Shown: in pieces, positions 49,336 through 62,000 of the stretch
Position numbering within the stretch: position 1 is the stretch's first letter
How the letters are laid out: the number at the start of each line of letters is the position of its first letter
DNA from: Fistularia commersonii
Taxonomy: Eukaryota; Chordata; Actinopteri; Syngnathiformes; Fistulariidae
Length of the DNA stretch: 64,000 nucleotides
Direction of reading: 5' to 3'
NCBI GenBank assembly: GCA_037954325.1
Contig: JBBMNZ010000007.1
Span: 6,691,001 to 6,755,000 of the forward strand
Program-made: the position numbers and the translations under genes
Notes under the pieces: model-generated
Told to the model about the DNA's origin: nothing
The model's input: only the letters and a program-made list of their open reading frames with translations
Database searches by the model: none

Positions 49336-52300
49336 GTGAGTGCCTCCCTTCTTGTCCACTTTCACAAAGGTCGTGACCCCCTGCATTCTAATGTGCTTGT
49401 TTTTGATGTCCCTTTGCAGAAAGACACATTGGACGGATTCAAGTGTGGCGCCGACTTCCTTCCCTCGCCACTGGCCAGTAAACCGCAGTTCGCCTTGAAG
49501 GCGAACGCGTTGCTGACCACCCCGGACCTCCTGACCGCCGTGGCCATCGCCGAGGAGAACGATCACACCATCGCCTTCCTGGGGAACAGCCAGGGAGAGG
49601 TCTCCAAGGTGGAGCCGCACTCCACATCTCTTGCTCCATCCCCTTACCGACTCCTGACTCCTTTGCTTTCGGTCCCGCAGGTGCACTTGACGCTGGAGCC
49701 GTACAAGTACGACAAGATTCACGGAGAGCCGCTGGGCCAGAGGGTCAACAGGAACCTTTTCTTTGACAAAAGCCAGAGCCACCTTTACATCACCACGGAG
49801 AACAAGGTTCGTGTCTCCCGGTGAAGACGTAGAAGGCGACGCTACCCTCCGCGCAGATTTTTGTGGATTCAGAAGGCCAGCGGCTGATATCCAAGGCCAC
49901 TTCTCCGTTGCAGTGAGCTTTAAACAACCTGCCAATGCTAATGGCAACTCTAGAACTCCTGTTTGATATATTTGAAGTGTCTGAAAATCGAATTGCACGG
50001 CACTCAAGGCTTTCTTCTTGAATGACGGCAGACACTGATGGAGTAACATAAGAACCAGCCAGTTGCCATCGGCCAAGAAGGACATTTGAGACGGTTTATT
50101 TGATGACTAGCTAAAACTATACACGTAGTGGATAATCAAGTGTAATTGACTGGGCTGTTCCTTTTTAATGAACTAACCAAGGAACTGATTGTTGACATAG
50201 GGGTACGTCTTGTCAAATATGGCAGGGCTCTGACAAACCAGCGTCCTCGAATTGCAAACCAGGGGCTTAAGAGCCAAAAACGACTGTCTGCCGGCCTGCT
50301 CGGAAAATGTCTGGCCGTCCAAGACGCCGCGTTCCGCCGGCAGCGCTTCAAACCCGCGCTCGCTGCCAGCCGTAGTCGTGCAATGCCATCGATAAAAGTA
50401 GTAGCTTTGGTATGTAAACACAAAGGAATCTGCAAGGCCTTGACGTTTTCATTTTGAGTGTGTCTAGCAGCCGCGAGGCTGATTTGAAAATCAGGGCATG
50501 ATTTGTTTTGCTTATTTTGCTCCAAATTGGCGGTAGAGTTTAATCTTTTTCCGGCGACGTGTTGTCAGACCTCCATTAGTGTATTTATTAGGGTCTTTCT
50601 GCACGTCTCAACTCCCGTGTAACGGGCGGGGGGGGGGGGGAGGGGGGACGTTTTAAATGCTTCACGCCGCCGTCTCCGCTAACGTGCCTGCATCTGATTA
50701 CATTTCACGCCGCGACGCTCAGATCACCAAGGTGCCGGTGCAGACGTGCCTCCAGAAGACGGACTGCCAGTCCTGTGTGGAGATGAGGGACCCGTATTGC
50801 GGCTGGTGCGTCCTGGAGGGCAGGTGAGGACGTGAAAGCCGTGTCATTTCCCGATGGAACATAAGCAGCAGTTTCGTTTTTAAGCCTCGTGGTGCGCCGT
50901 CTGGATGCATGTCCTCATGGACATGTCTTATAAACAAAATGTGGACACATCAAGTGGACCACTTTGGAGATGCACCTCGTGGAATCCCCGTTAGAGCTTT
51001 GGAGGAGAATAATTTCCCCCCAGAAGATAACATTTTTATCTTGGTCTAATAAAAACACTTTCAATGCTATCAAATTAACCTCCCATCCAGCTACCGTTCA
51101 CCTCTGGATGGCTGAACCTCTCGCCCTACCGCAGTCGTTCCCCGTCATAGGGGGTCTTCCGAGCCCACCTTAGGACCCGTTTGCCCCCTACCAGGGGCAT
51201 TTAGCCCCGCTAACAACCTAGCTCCCGGGATCATTGCGTCAAGCAAACCCCTCCACGAGGAGGGCTTCGGAGCAAACAACCCTCGATAGAGCCTGCCGCT
51301 TTAAGTCTACATTTGGTAATCTACACGGAACACCTGTGCATGACAAGCTGACCGCAGTCAACGCGAAACACTCAAATAATAGAACTGTCAACCTTGTACG
51401 TGCACTACATTCACTTAGAGTTAGCCTTGTGTTGCTAGCGGGAATAGCGTGCCGTATTAGCAGCTAAAGCCTTTACAATAAACAGGGAACAGTACAAATG
51501 ATAATCTAACACGCCGTTAGTTTTACTTTTTTTTTTTTACACTTTTGTCAAAATAAAAGCCCGGTCTTGAGTTTCAATGTCATTAGACAATGAAGGACTC
51601 GTGTCACAAGTAGGCACTACTCGTCTAAATGAGATAGTTTACGGTTTGCGTAGTCTGCTTAGTTACGCTGAAGACCAGACAATGTTGTATTTCCTGCGGC
51701 ATCAGGAAAGGAAAGCTGGAAAGAAGGGGAATAAAGAAAAATATATATATATATGCGCCACATGGCCATTGCTTGTTATTCACACAAACACAGGGTAAGC
51801 CTGCAGGATTGTATTTTCCTGTGAAGCCTCATGAAACCGTATATTCTTCTGTCTGAAGGTGCACCAGGAGGTCCGAGTGCCGGCGGGCGGAGGAGAGGAA
51901 CGGCTGGCTGTGGAGCCCGAAGCAGCAGTGTGTCAAAATAGTCTCCTTCAACCCGCCCAACCTCTCCTGCAAGAAGACCGAGAAGGTACGGCCTCCCGCG
52001 TCCCGTTGCCATCCCATCTCCTTTGTTCCGTGCACGCCAGCCCGCCTCCCGCTGCGCTAAATGTAGCCCCGCCTCCTCGGATGCCTCGGTAATGAACGTC
52101 TCTCCCGGGGAACCCTGGACCCCGGCCCGGAGTCGCTCCCACCGCCTATTGATCCGTCCGGAAAACTCCACACCAGCTTATTAAAACCAGCCCGGCCGGC
52201 TGAAGATGAAGAGGCTCCGGTCTCTCCGGCGGGTTCCTTTTTCGTGACCTCACTTCCTGATTTCACAATGGAATTTCACAGCGACCCCCTCCAGATGAAA

Positions 52301-55300
52301 ACATGAACACACTTCAGAGAGGGCCAATGGATGCACATCTCGATATGTGACCCTGTGATTGACGGGTCCAGGGTGAACCCCGATTCTCACCTAATGAGTC
52401 CAGCAAGACCCCCAAGACCCTGAGCGCAGGATAATACACGGAGACAATGAATCAATGGATGGATGAATGTCCTCATCACTCCTTATTTGTCCTCCTTTAA
52501 CATCTGAGCGTGACTTTTAAATGTATTTTAACCTCTGCTCTCTACTAATACTGAAGAGTAATAGCAAATGCTGCACACACACTTTCGCATGCATCCTGTT
52601 TTAGCACATGAGTTTGTAGCCGACCTGTTGGCGTCCATCTCTGCGCAGGTGCAGATAAACGTCCCCTCCCTGCCCGCCATCAGCCCCCCGGACCACCTGC
52701 AGTGCGTCCTCGGGTCCTTCCGTAGCGACGGCTCCATGTCCGACTCGGGTCAGGTGACCTGCGACCTGCCGCAGCCCGCGATCATCCCCCGCACACCCGA
52801 CCGCCAAGGTACAGCCGCCTCAGCCGTCGGACTACTTATTCATGCTACCCCCGTTCACCAGTTCGGTAAACAACCCGGACAGTCGTTAACTAGTAGCGGC
52901 TCCTACTGTTTAGTACCCAGCAGGACCAACTTAGCCTTGGGGCAGTTTTATTGGGGTCCTCACCTCCGTGGAGAAACTTTTTTTTTGCATTTGTTCAGTG
53001 CAAAAAAAAAAAAAAAAAGAGGAACGGGTTATAGTTAGCATTTCAGAATTAGCCATCAGAATGCGGAACGTCCGAAGAGGTGTTGACGCCGCCCTCTCTT
53101 TCAGACTTCGTGGCCGTGACCATCAGGATCTTCGTCAACCAGACGGTGGAGCTGGCCAGCCGGGAGTACAAGTTCTACAACTGCGCCGCCACCGTGCGGA
53201 ACCAGGAGAACACGCCGTGAGTTTCCGCGTCGGAAGCCATCGCCCCGCCTCCGCCCCCTTTGAACAGATGAAAGATGACGTTTGTGCACTTCTCCTGCCT
53301 TTCTCTCCCCCTTTTATTACTAAGCTGAGAAAATTGCTTGGGTTTCCTTTTCATTAATCAAAAGGGGAAAGTCGATCTTGCTTTTTTTTTTTTTTTTTTT
53401 TAAATATATATTTATTTATTTTACACCCCCCACCCCCCCCACTTCATTTCTTTCATGTCTAACGTGTGATGATGAACGAGCTTTGCTCACTTAAAGCGGC
53501 GCAGATCCATTTCCTTGTCAGCGGCTCGGATGCTCCTCCGCGAGTTTTCTTCGGGTTCTGAACGGCGCCCGTCCGCGGCCTCGCCAACCCGACGTCTGTG
53601 GGTTTCAGGTGCATGTCGTGCGTGTCCAGTCCGTGGGGCTGCCAGTGGAACATGCACGACCACACGTGCAGCGACAGGGATGACGGCGTCGCCGGGTCCA
53701 ACATCATCGAGCAGCGCCGGGTGAGTCGCCGGGAAGGGGATCGGGCGCACGTTCCCGTGCACGTTAATCGGCGGGTTTTGAATGCGACCGTTACCCGCAA
53801 CACGCAGGGAGACAAGTGCCCCCGGTTCGAGAACCCCGACCCCACGCTCATCCCCGTGGGCTACAAGACCCCCATCAGCTTCGAGGGCATCAACCTGGAG
53901 CTTTACCAGGTAAAACCACGCCCACTTTTAGACGCACGGTTGCCGTGGCGATCCAGCTCACCGCTTCTGTCCCGCGCCCCCCCAGGATCGCATCTTCACC
54001 ATCGGCACCGACCTAATGAACATGGAGGAGGACGTCAAGCTGGAGAACGCCGCCTTCTACAACTTCGGCGGCTTCAACGTGAGTGCGCCCGGAAAGACGT
54101 CCGCCCTCGGGGCGCTCGCGCCGCCTGCCCATTTTCCCCCCGTGAAATGAAAAGGCCTGTTAATGAGAGATGAAACCGAGTGAGAAGTTGAGTGTATTAT
54201 CGCAAATGGATCATTTTAATGTGTAAAAGTGTGTGCGGGGGAGGGGAGGAGATAGGGGGGGGCGTTCTAATCTTGTCTTTTGGGCATGGAGAACTGCCCG
54301 TAAATGAAGGAGTGAATAATTGATGGAGTGATCGGAGGAGTATTTGATGGCGAAGAAAGCGGATCTCCTCCGGGGGGGGGGGGTTGGAAGGAAACGTCAC
54401 GGAAACCGATCCCCGTCCTCCCCTCCGCCCGAATAAAATAAAACACAGTTTCACCCTAAACCCTGGAAAGAGTGAAGGAATACTCGGGTTTCACCAACCC
54501 CTCCTCCTCCTCTGAGCCCCTCCTCCGCTCTTGAGCGCCCTCTAATGGCGCCCCCTTGGCTTTCCGCCCGCCGCGCCTCCTCAGCGTGGGGAGCTCAAAC
54601 ACTGCCTGCCCCACAGCTATGTTCTTTTCTCCAACTGAATATCTGCCAGACTCTTTACATATTTTCTTTTTCTCTCCATGCTCCCCCCCCCCCCCCCCGC
54701 CTCGGCGCAGGGAACGGGGGGACGCCGGCCCACGCTGTTTACCGAAGGGGGGGGAGGGGGGTTCGAGGGGGCGCCATTAATCACCGGACCCTTCGTTGTT
54801 AATGAAAATTCCTCCACTTTTTCCCAGTTCTCCTACGATAAGTCACCGGAAATCAATGTCCTCCTGTATATGAAAGACAAGAAGTCGGGGAAGAAGATGG
54901 ACAGCACATTGAATGGTACGCCCCACACACACACACACACCAGCACACACACACACACGCTTCTACATCGTGTAACACACACACACAACCCGCCCGCAGT
55001 CACCCTGTACAACTGCTCGGTGGGACGGGAGGACTGCAGCCTGTGCAAGAACGCCGAATCCAAGTACTCGTGCGTGTGGTGCGCCCGGCAGAAGGCCTGC
55101 GTGTTCCAGAAGCTGTGCTCGCCCGACCAGCACGGCTCCGACGGCGTGGAGTGCCCCGCTCCCGTGATCACCCAGGTGAGTAATGACCGCCGCCGCCGCT
55201 TCCTTTCGCCCCTTGCGAACAGATAATTTGAAAACCTGTTTTCAAGTCGCCGTTTTTTTTTTTTGTTTTAAAAAGGCGAAAAACATGGACGATAGTAATT

Positions 55301-57153
55301 GGATTATTGATCTGGAGGCTTTATTATCATATATATAAATATACACTTTCTTCCTTTGCCCCACCGCACACCTACCTCGCATCGATTCCTCCCGCCGCGC
55401 TTTTTCGTTCCGCCGTTGTTCATCGCGTTTGACCGAAACGCATCGGGGTCGTGACCCCGCAGGATGCGACCCCCCGGCGGGCCGGCGTTCTCCTGCTTGT
55501 GTCGCGTCGACGTCTTTTCGTGCGATAAGCGGGCAGCGATCGCTGTGATTATTAGGTTATAACACGGTGACTCTAACCCCCGCCTCCTCAATTAGCCTGC
55601 CAAACAGATCGACACCTTGGACCTTTTTTCTTTAGAACTGCTTGTACTTATATATATATTCGCCACATCAACCCGAGTCTGCAAAGGAAATGAAAATGTG
55701 TAGGTTTTTAATTTAGATTAGGTTCACCCTGTCAGGGTTGTTGCACAAGGCAGTGGAATGCAGTTTGGCCAGAAGTGCAGGATATATGGTGTCTACACTA
55801 CATACAGGCTGTGTACAGTCAGGACAGTGTTTACAGTATTTATAGAATAACCAGAATATTCAGTGTCTGCACTATGTTCAGTGGATACAGTTTAGAGTGA
55901 ATACATTGTTTACAGTAACAACCGTATGTACAATATCTATAGTCAATGCAGTGTCTTCAGTATATAAGGTTTGTGTAGAGTTGGCAATAAATAGTGTTAA
56001 TAGTATATATAGTATGTAGAAAAGCTATATTCTCTTGTATATACAGTATGTGATGAGTCTAAACTTTATGCGGTTTGTGTGCACAGTTTACAGTAAATAT
56101 GGTGTTTACAGTGTATACATAATAAGTGGAATATCTATAGTCTACTCCAGGTGTGCCCAATACGTCGATCGCAAAGTTATTCAGCCTATCCTCCTCACTA
56201 TGAAATTTGTCAATGACTGAGAGTCGGTGTGTCCGTTCTGACCTTTTCTGACACATACACATGTGCACATAAGCAAGCTAGCGAGTTAGCCTCCAATTTA
56301 TGTCGTCTAAACTTATGGGTATAAAAATGAGTGTGGGAGCCGGACCGAATGAAAAGAGTAGAACGTATCACTTCCGTACGGAATGGGAGGTGGACTTTTT
56401 TTCTTTTTACGATGTCATTTTCAAAGTGCGTTTGCCTCATCTGCCATCGCCATACCAAAAAAGGGAAATGTGAAACGACATTTTCAGACCGTTCATAAAA
56501 ACTACGACACCGACTTCCCTCCGAAAAGTGAGCTGAGAAGGAAAAAGGTGAAGGAACTAAAATCCCAGCTGTCAGGACAGCAGTCGTTTTTCTCACAGCT
56601 AACTTCAACTATGCTGCCGACTCCATTCAAGTCATCAGAATAAGGTATTTATAGTGTTCATGCAGTTATGCAAGATTTACAAACATTATGTTAAGCATAC
56701 TCACTAGATATTCAGCATTTTTAGTGGAGGTAGATCATTTTCACATGGTCATTTGAAAAGTAGCTCATATGGCGAAAAAGTGTGAGCACCCCTGGTATAC
56801 ACAGTATCTATAGTATGGATACACTTAGATATAGTATAGATACACAGTATCGATTGTATAAACACGGTTGAATTTACAGTAAGTCTTAACAGTATGTATA
56901 GTACACAGTGTCTAGGGTTTATATAGTATCTACAGTATATTTTGTCGGCAGTATAAACCGTGTCTGATATATGTTTGTGTGCGTGCGTGCGTGTATACAC
57001 ACTGTAGCCACTCCCCTCTGTATAATGTGTGTGTGTGTGTATGTGGATATATACACACACACACACACATACATGCACTCTTACACAGACCCACACACTT
57101 TTGCCACAACACTCTTTATACTCTGTATAATGTGTGTGTGTGTGTCTGTGTTC

Positions 57154-57203
<50 letters not shown>

Positions 57204-59050
57204 CACGGTTTAACAAAATATACTGTAAGATATACTGTAGATACTGTATAAACCCTAGTATAATCATATATACTGTGTGTGTTTGTATATATGTCTATAT
57301 TTATATGTACCTATATATATATGTATATGTACATATGTATGAGAGATGAGATGAGAACAACTTTATGTATGTCTGTATGTCTGTATATATATATATATAC
57401 ATACACAGAGTTTATTATTGCATGATATATACAGTATACAGAGTGGCTACAGTGTGTAGGCTACACACACACACAGATAGCTGGGATATGCTCCAGCGTC
57501 CCCTGTGACCCTGAGTGCAGGACGGATGCGGCAGTCGATGGATGGATTGATATACTCTATGAAGTGGCTACATCATATAGTGGAACCTTGGTTCATCTCT
57601 AATCACAAACAAATTATCCCGTGAATGGAGTTTCCAAACAAATGTAGAAATGACCCACTGTGCACAAACACATACACACACACACACAAACAAAGTGGCG
57701 GGCTTTCGGTCGGGTGGCGTTGCAGCGTAGCGGCATTCATGGGTAGCGCTTGGCGTCGTTTACACCATTTATCGTCCCATTCTCCTCTTAATATGCTTTT
57801 TTGTGCTTTTTTTGCATGAAGTTAGACCTCATTATGGCTCCCAAGAGAGTGAAAAGTGGTGTTAAGAGGAGGGAGTGCGAGATGTTTCAAGTGCTGAGAT
57901 CAAACAAATGTGTTGCAAGTGGAGTGAATTGCAGGCTTTCATTGAGAAGTATCACCCAAGCAGAACTGTGACCAGCAAAGCAGTAGACATTTTAAATGAC
58001 AATGTGATGTTCCCTTTTGGGAAAATTTCCCAGCAAAGAACAATTTCTGTGGAGCGTTTTCTCGTTCAAAGACATCCCACCCAACCGGCCTTTGAACCAC
58101 TTCTAACCGCACAAAGGAGAGGAAAACACCAGAGGACATAGTAATAATTAAGGTTATCTCTAATTCCATTCTGTATTTTTCTTAACATAATACCACGAAA
58201 AAAAAAAAAAAATTAAAATATTTTTTTTTTCAGGCTGGAGAATGGATCAATGAGATACATTAATTTCAATGGGAAAAATGACTCCGATTTGCAAACGGAG
58301 TCAATGAACGAATACAATTCCTTGGCTGAGGTGCCCCGCTATATTTTCAGTATCTACAGTATATAGTGTTTGCTGTATATAGGGTATGTAAAGTGTCTGC
58401 AGTATATACAGTCTTTACAATATATAGTTTACAGTATTTATGCAGTTTAAAGTATCTGCACTGTATACAGTGTCTATAGGGTTTGTACAGTGTCTAAAGT
58501 ATGTAGTGGCTGCAGTATCTGCAGTGTATCTATTGTATATATAGTATATATATATATACTATATAGCACAGAGCACAGAGTGTCTCAGAAAATTTGAATA
58601 TTGTGATAAAGTTCTTTATATTCTGTGATGCAATTAAAAAAAAGAAAAATTACTTTTTCATGATATTCTAATATTTTGTTTTCTTAAGATATAAGCCATA
58701 ATCAGCGATATTAAAATAATAAAAGGCTTGCAATATTTCAGGTTATTTGTAATCGTCCTCAATGTATGACATTTTTGTTTTTGTAATTGCATTACAGAAG
58801 ATAAAGTACTTTATCACAATATTTTAATTTTTAATTTAGAAAGAAAGAAAAAATTTAAAAAGTGTGGAAAAAGGTTCAAGTGTTCAGAATGGTGCTGATT
58901 CAGTGCGATGACCTGCTCTGGGTTAGAAACTGTTTTTCAATCTGTTTGTTTTTGCATTGATTTTCCTAAACCGTCTCCTAGAGGGCAACAGTTGGAGTCG
59001 GTGTTGGCTGAGGTGGGACGGCTCTCCTGAGGCAGCATGTGTTATAGATG

Positions 59051-59082
<32 letters not shown>

Positions 59083-62000
59083 ATGTAACAAACCTTATTT
59101 TTATTAGAACAAGCATGAACAATTATGCCACATTGAAGCAACAGTGGCTCAACTTAACCTTCTGCACCTCTCGCGCTCCCTCTCGTCCCAAAACACATAG
59201 TCGGAAATCCCAGAACTCCAAACACTGCAGGGTTGCTACAATATACAGTTATATGTGTGTATGCATGTGTGTGTATGTACAATATATATGTGTAACAGTT
59301 CGGATTATGGCTTGTTGTTGTATATAATTATTGACCAAGGCTCAGACTGATGTTCAGTGTTGCTCATATTCATCATCTTTAATTTTCTTTGTCTAAAGTA
59401 AAGAAGAAAAAAAACACCTACCTGGTGTTGCAAATAAAAAAATAAATTGGTTTTGCGGCGGTTGCACTGGGGGGATGTTTTTTTTCTTTTTTTTTCCTCC
59501 TCCCGATTTATAAGCAGGTGCAAACTGCTAAGTGGAGAGGAGGTGATTTACTGTTCATTGCTTTCTTGCACAGTTGTTACACATCCACACACACCCACAC
59601 ACACACACACACTCTCAGTCATGCAGATATATAGTGTAATTCTCCGCCGACTTAGACAGATTGTTTAAATCTTTCCTTACACACAAACTGTTCTGATTAA
59701 GTCTATTTTAAATCCGCCTCACCTAATAAACACTCCCTCCTCCATCCAGATCATCCCCAGCTTTGGCCCCCTGTTGGGAGGCATCTCCATCACCATCCGC
59801 GGCTCCAACCTGGGCATCCGCAAAGAGGACATTGAAAGCATCACTGTGGCCGGGGAGCCTTGCCGTCATCAGCAGGAGAAATATTCAGTCTCCAGGAGGT
59901 AATTTGCTCAAATTCACGCCGCAGGATCACACACACACACACACGCACACATACAAGGTCTTCCCAGGTGTCTCTTTTCAATGGAAGCGTGTTATTGTTG
60001 TGTTTGTGTGTAAATATCAAAACTGCGTGGAAATGTTGGTGTGTCAGAGATACTACATCCTGTCGGAATACCTCGAGTTTAATGTACTACCTGTACTGCG
60101 CCGTCACAGTACGACAATTAATTATTCCCGTCGGTGCCGATGTTATTGCTCGCTGTTTCAACCGAGCTCCACGGCGACACCTCTTCCCTCCCCCCTCGCT
60201 TTTACATTATTTATTTACATTTTTACTTTTATTTTTAACTCAGCTTTAGCTTTGTTTATATTTCTATAGATGTGATTTTATAAGCTAAAGTGCTAGGGAT
60301 GAAAATGCTAGGTGATGCTAGGGATGCTAGCTGTTGCTCCTTTGGCATTTTGGGTACTATAGTTTTTCCCACGTGCCCGGTTTTAGTAAAACTATCCCGC
60401 TGCCTTTCGGATTTAGCCCTTTATTGCAGAAGCCACCCGCCGCTTTGCCGGGCTTGATGATGTCCCCTCAGATGTGGAAAAAACGCCACACTGACTTTGA
60501 TAGCATCGCGCTGATGTCAAAGAATTTCAGCGGCAGCGTGGGAGGGGGAGGGAGAAATCTGACAAAGAGCACTCCGGTCTGCGCCGCATTCCATTTCTAC
60601 AAATATGGCGTGAAATGAAACATTATTGACCCGGAGCCCCTCGCTAGGAAACTGGCGTCCGGCGGCGTGGATTCCCGCGATTCACTCCGAAGCCCCGGCC
60701 GGCCGAACGACGAAGCAGAAAACACCGGGCTTTTTCGCTCCCCTCTAATCCCGGCCCGCCGCTCACCTGCCCCCTGCCGTCGCCCCGATGCATTCCGGGC
60801 GCCAAATTTGGGATTTTACTGCGTGGCTCCCCCCCAATGAGGCCTGACACGTTCGGTTACCCTCTTTCATTAGAGACACACACTTTCTTTACCCAAACGC
60901 CAGGATTCCCCGCACGCCTTCGGGGCACAGAAATTCCAAGGGGTTCAATTTCCCTGCCCAATTAGGCCGGAGGAGATCGTACTCTATTCAAGCCCCTTTG
61001 TCACTGGCATGTCAGGAGAAACCTGCACAAAACACACACACGGCAAAGTGAAAGTAAGCCTCACCGCATGTGTGTGTGTGTGTGTGTGTGTCTCAGTCGT
61101 CCCGGTTATTTTTAGCCAGTTAGCTAAAACCTAGCGCGACGTTCCAGGCTCAGGGTCGCCCCGCAGCAGGTAGCTGTTTGATTTCAAATGCTCATTTATT
61201 TATTTATTTTTTGTCTTATTTTTATTAAAGACATTGTTTTGTTTGTCCGGCAGCGTGGTGTGTGAGATCGGGCCCGTCGGCGGAAACATTCAGCACAAGG
61301 GCGAGGTGGTGGTGGTGGTGAGGGGCGGGAAGAAAGGGACCTCGGACAAGCCCTTCACCTACAGGGTAAACCGTCCTCTCGTGCTCTGCCATGTTTTGTT
61401 TTGCTCTTCCCCGTGTGTGTGTTTATGTGTGTGTGTGTGTGTGTGTGTGTCTGGAGGGGCAGGAACGCGTGACTCACAATATATAAAGTAATCACTGAAA
61501 AAATAAAGAACCTTTTAGCCTTCCTTTAGTTCTTCCACTTTATATTGCTTTTCCGGCTGCCAAACCTCGCAGGGCATTCATCTGAGCGTAACAAGACTAC
61601 GCCGTTTAAACGCAAGGTTGGGAAAAAGCCACATCCCGGTGCCGCTGATCCGCGATGTACCAGAATATGCACGCCCCCACCCCCTTCCGTTAGCCAGACG
61701 GCGTGCAGCAGGCTTCTCCGCTAATACTTTAACAGGCAGCGTCGCTCTTTAACTGGCTCTCCGTATCTACAGCGCCGCTAAAGCCTCCCCACAGGGGAGT
61801 GCTCCGCCTAACTGTTTGCTCAGCAAATTGAGGCAGATGTGGCGCCCGCCTGAGTCTCGCCGGAGCTTGAATGTGTGTGATGAGCGGCGGGATGTGGAGG
61901 TGGGGGGTGGGGGATCAAGGAGGAGAGCAGGAAACGTGGCGGCGTACAAGTGTTTGCTCGCGGGCCGCCGCCATCTCTTGCTCTTGCAGGGCGTGCAGGG

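Larger units (their letters stand above)
55176..59749 (+). other. Intron 12 (4,574 bp), minisatellite with nested transposons
   Basis: The largest intron of the gene in this window. It contains a degenerate TACAGTATA-type repeat in three blocks, a hAT/Charlie-like element, a pogo/Tigger-like element and a palindromic MITE, listed separately. The flanks (55176-55700 and 58840-59749) are plain non-coding sequence apart from a TG run at 59058-59081. Confidence 0.9.

Noticed and set aside
56383..56643. Host zinc-finger gene
   Set aside because: It lies between hAT termini, has a broken frame and matches only a transposase N-terminus.
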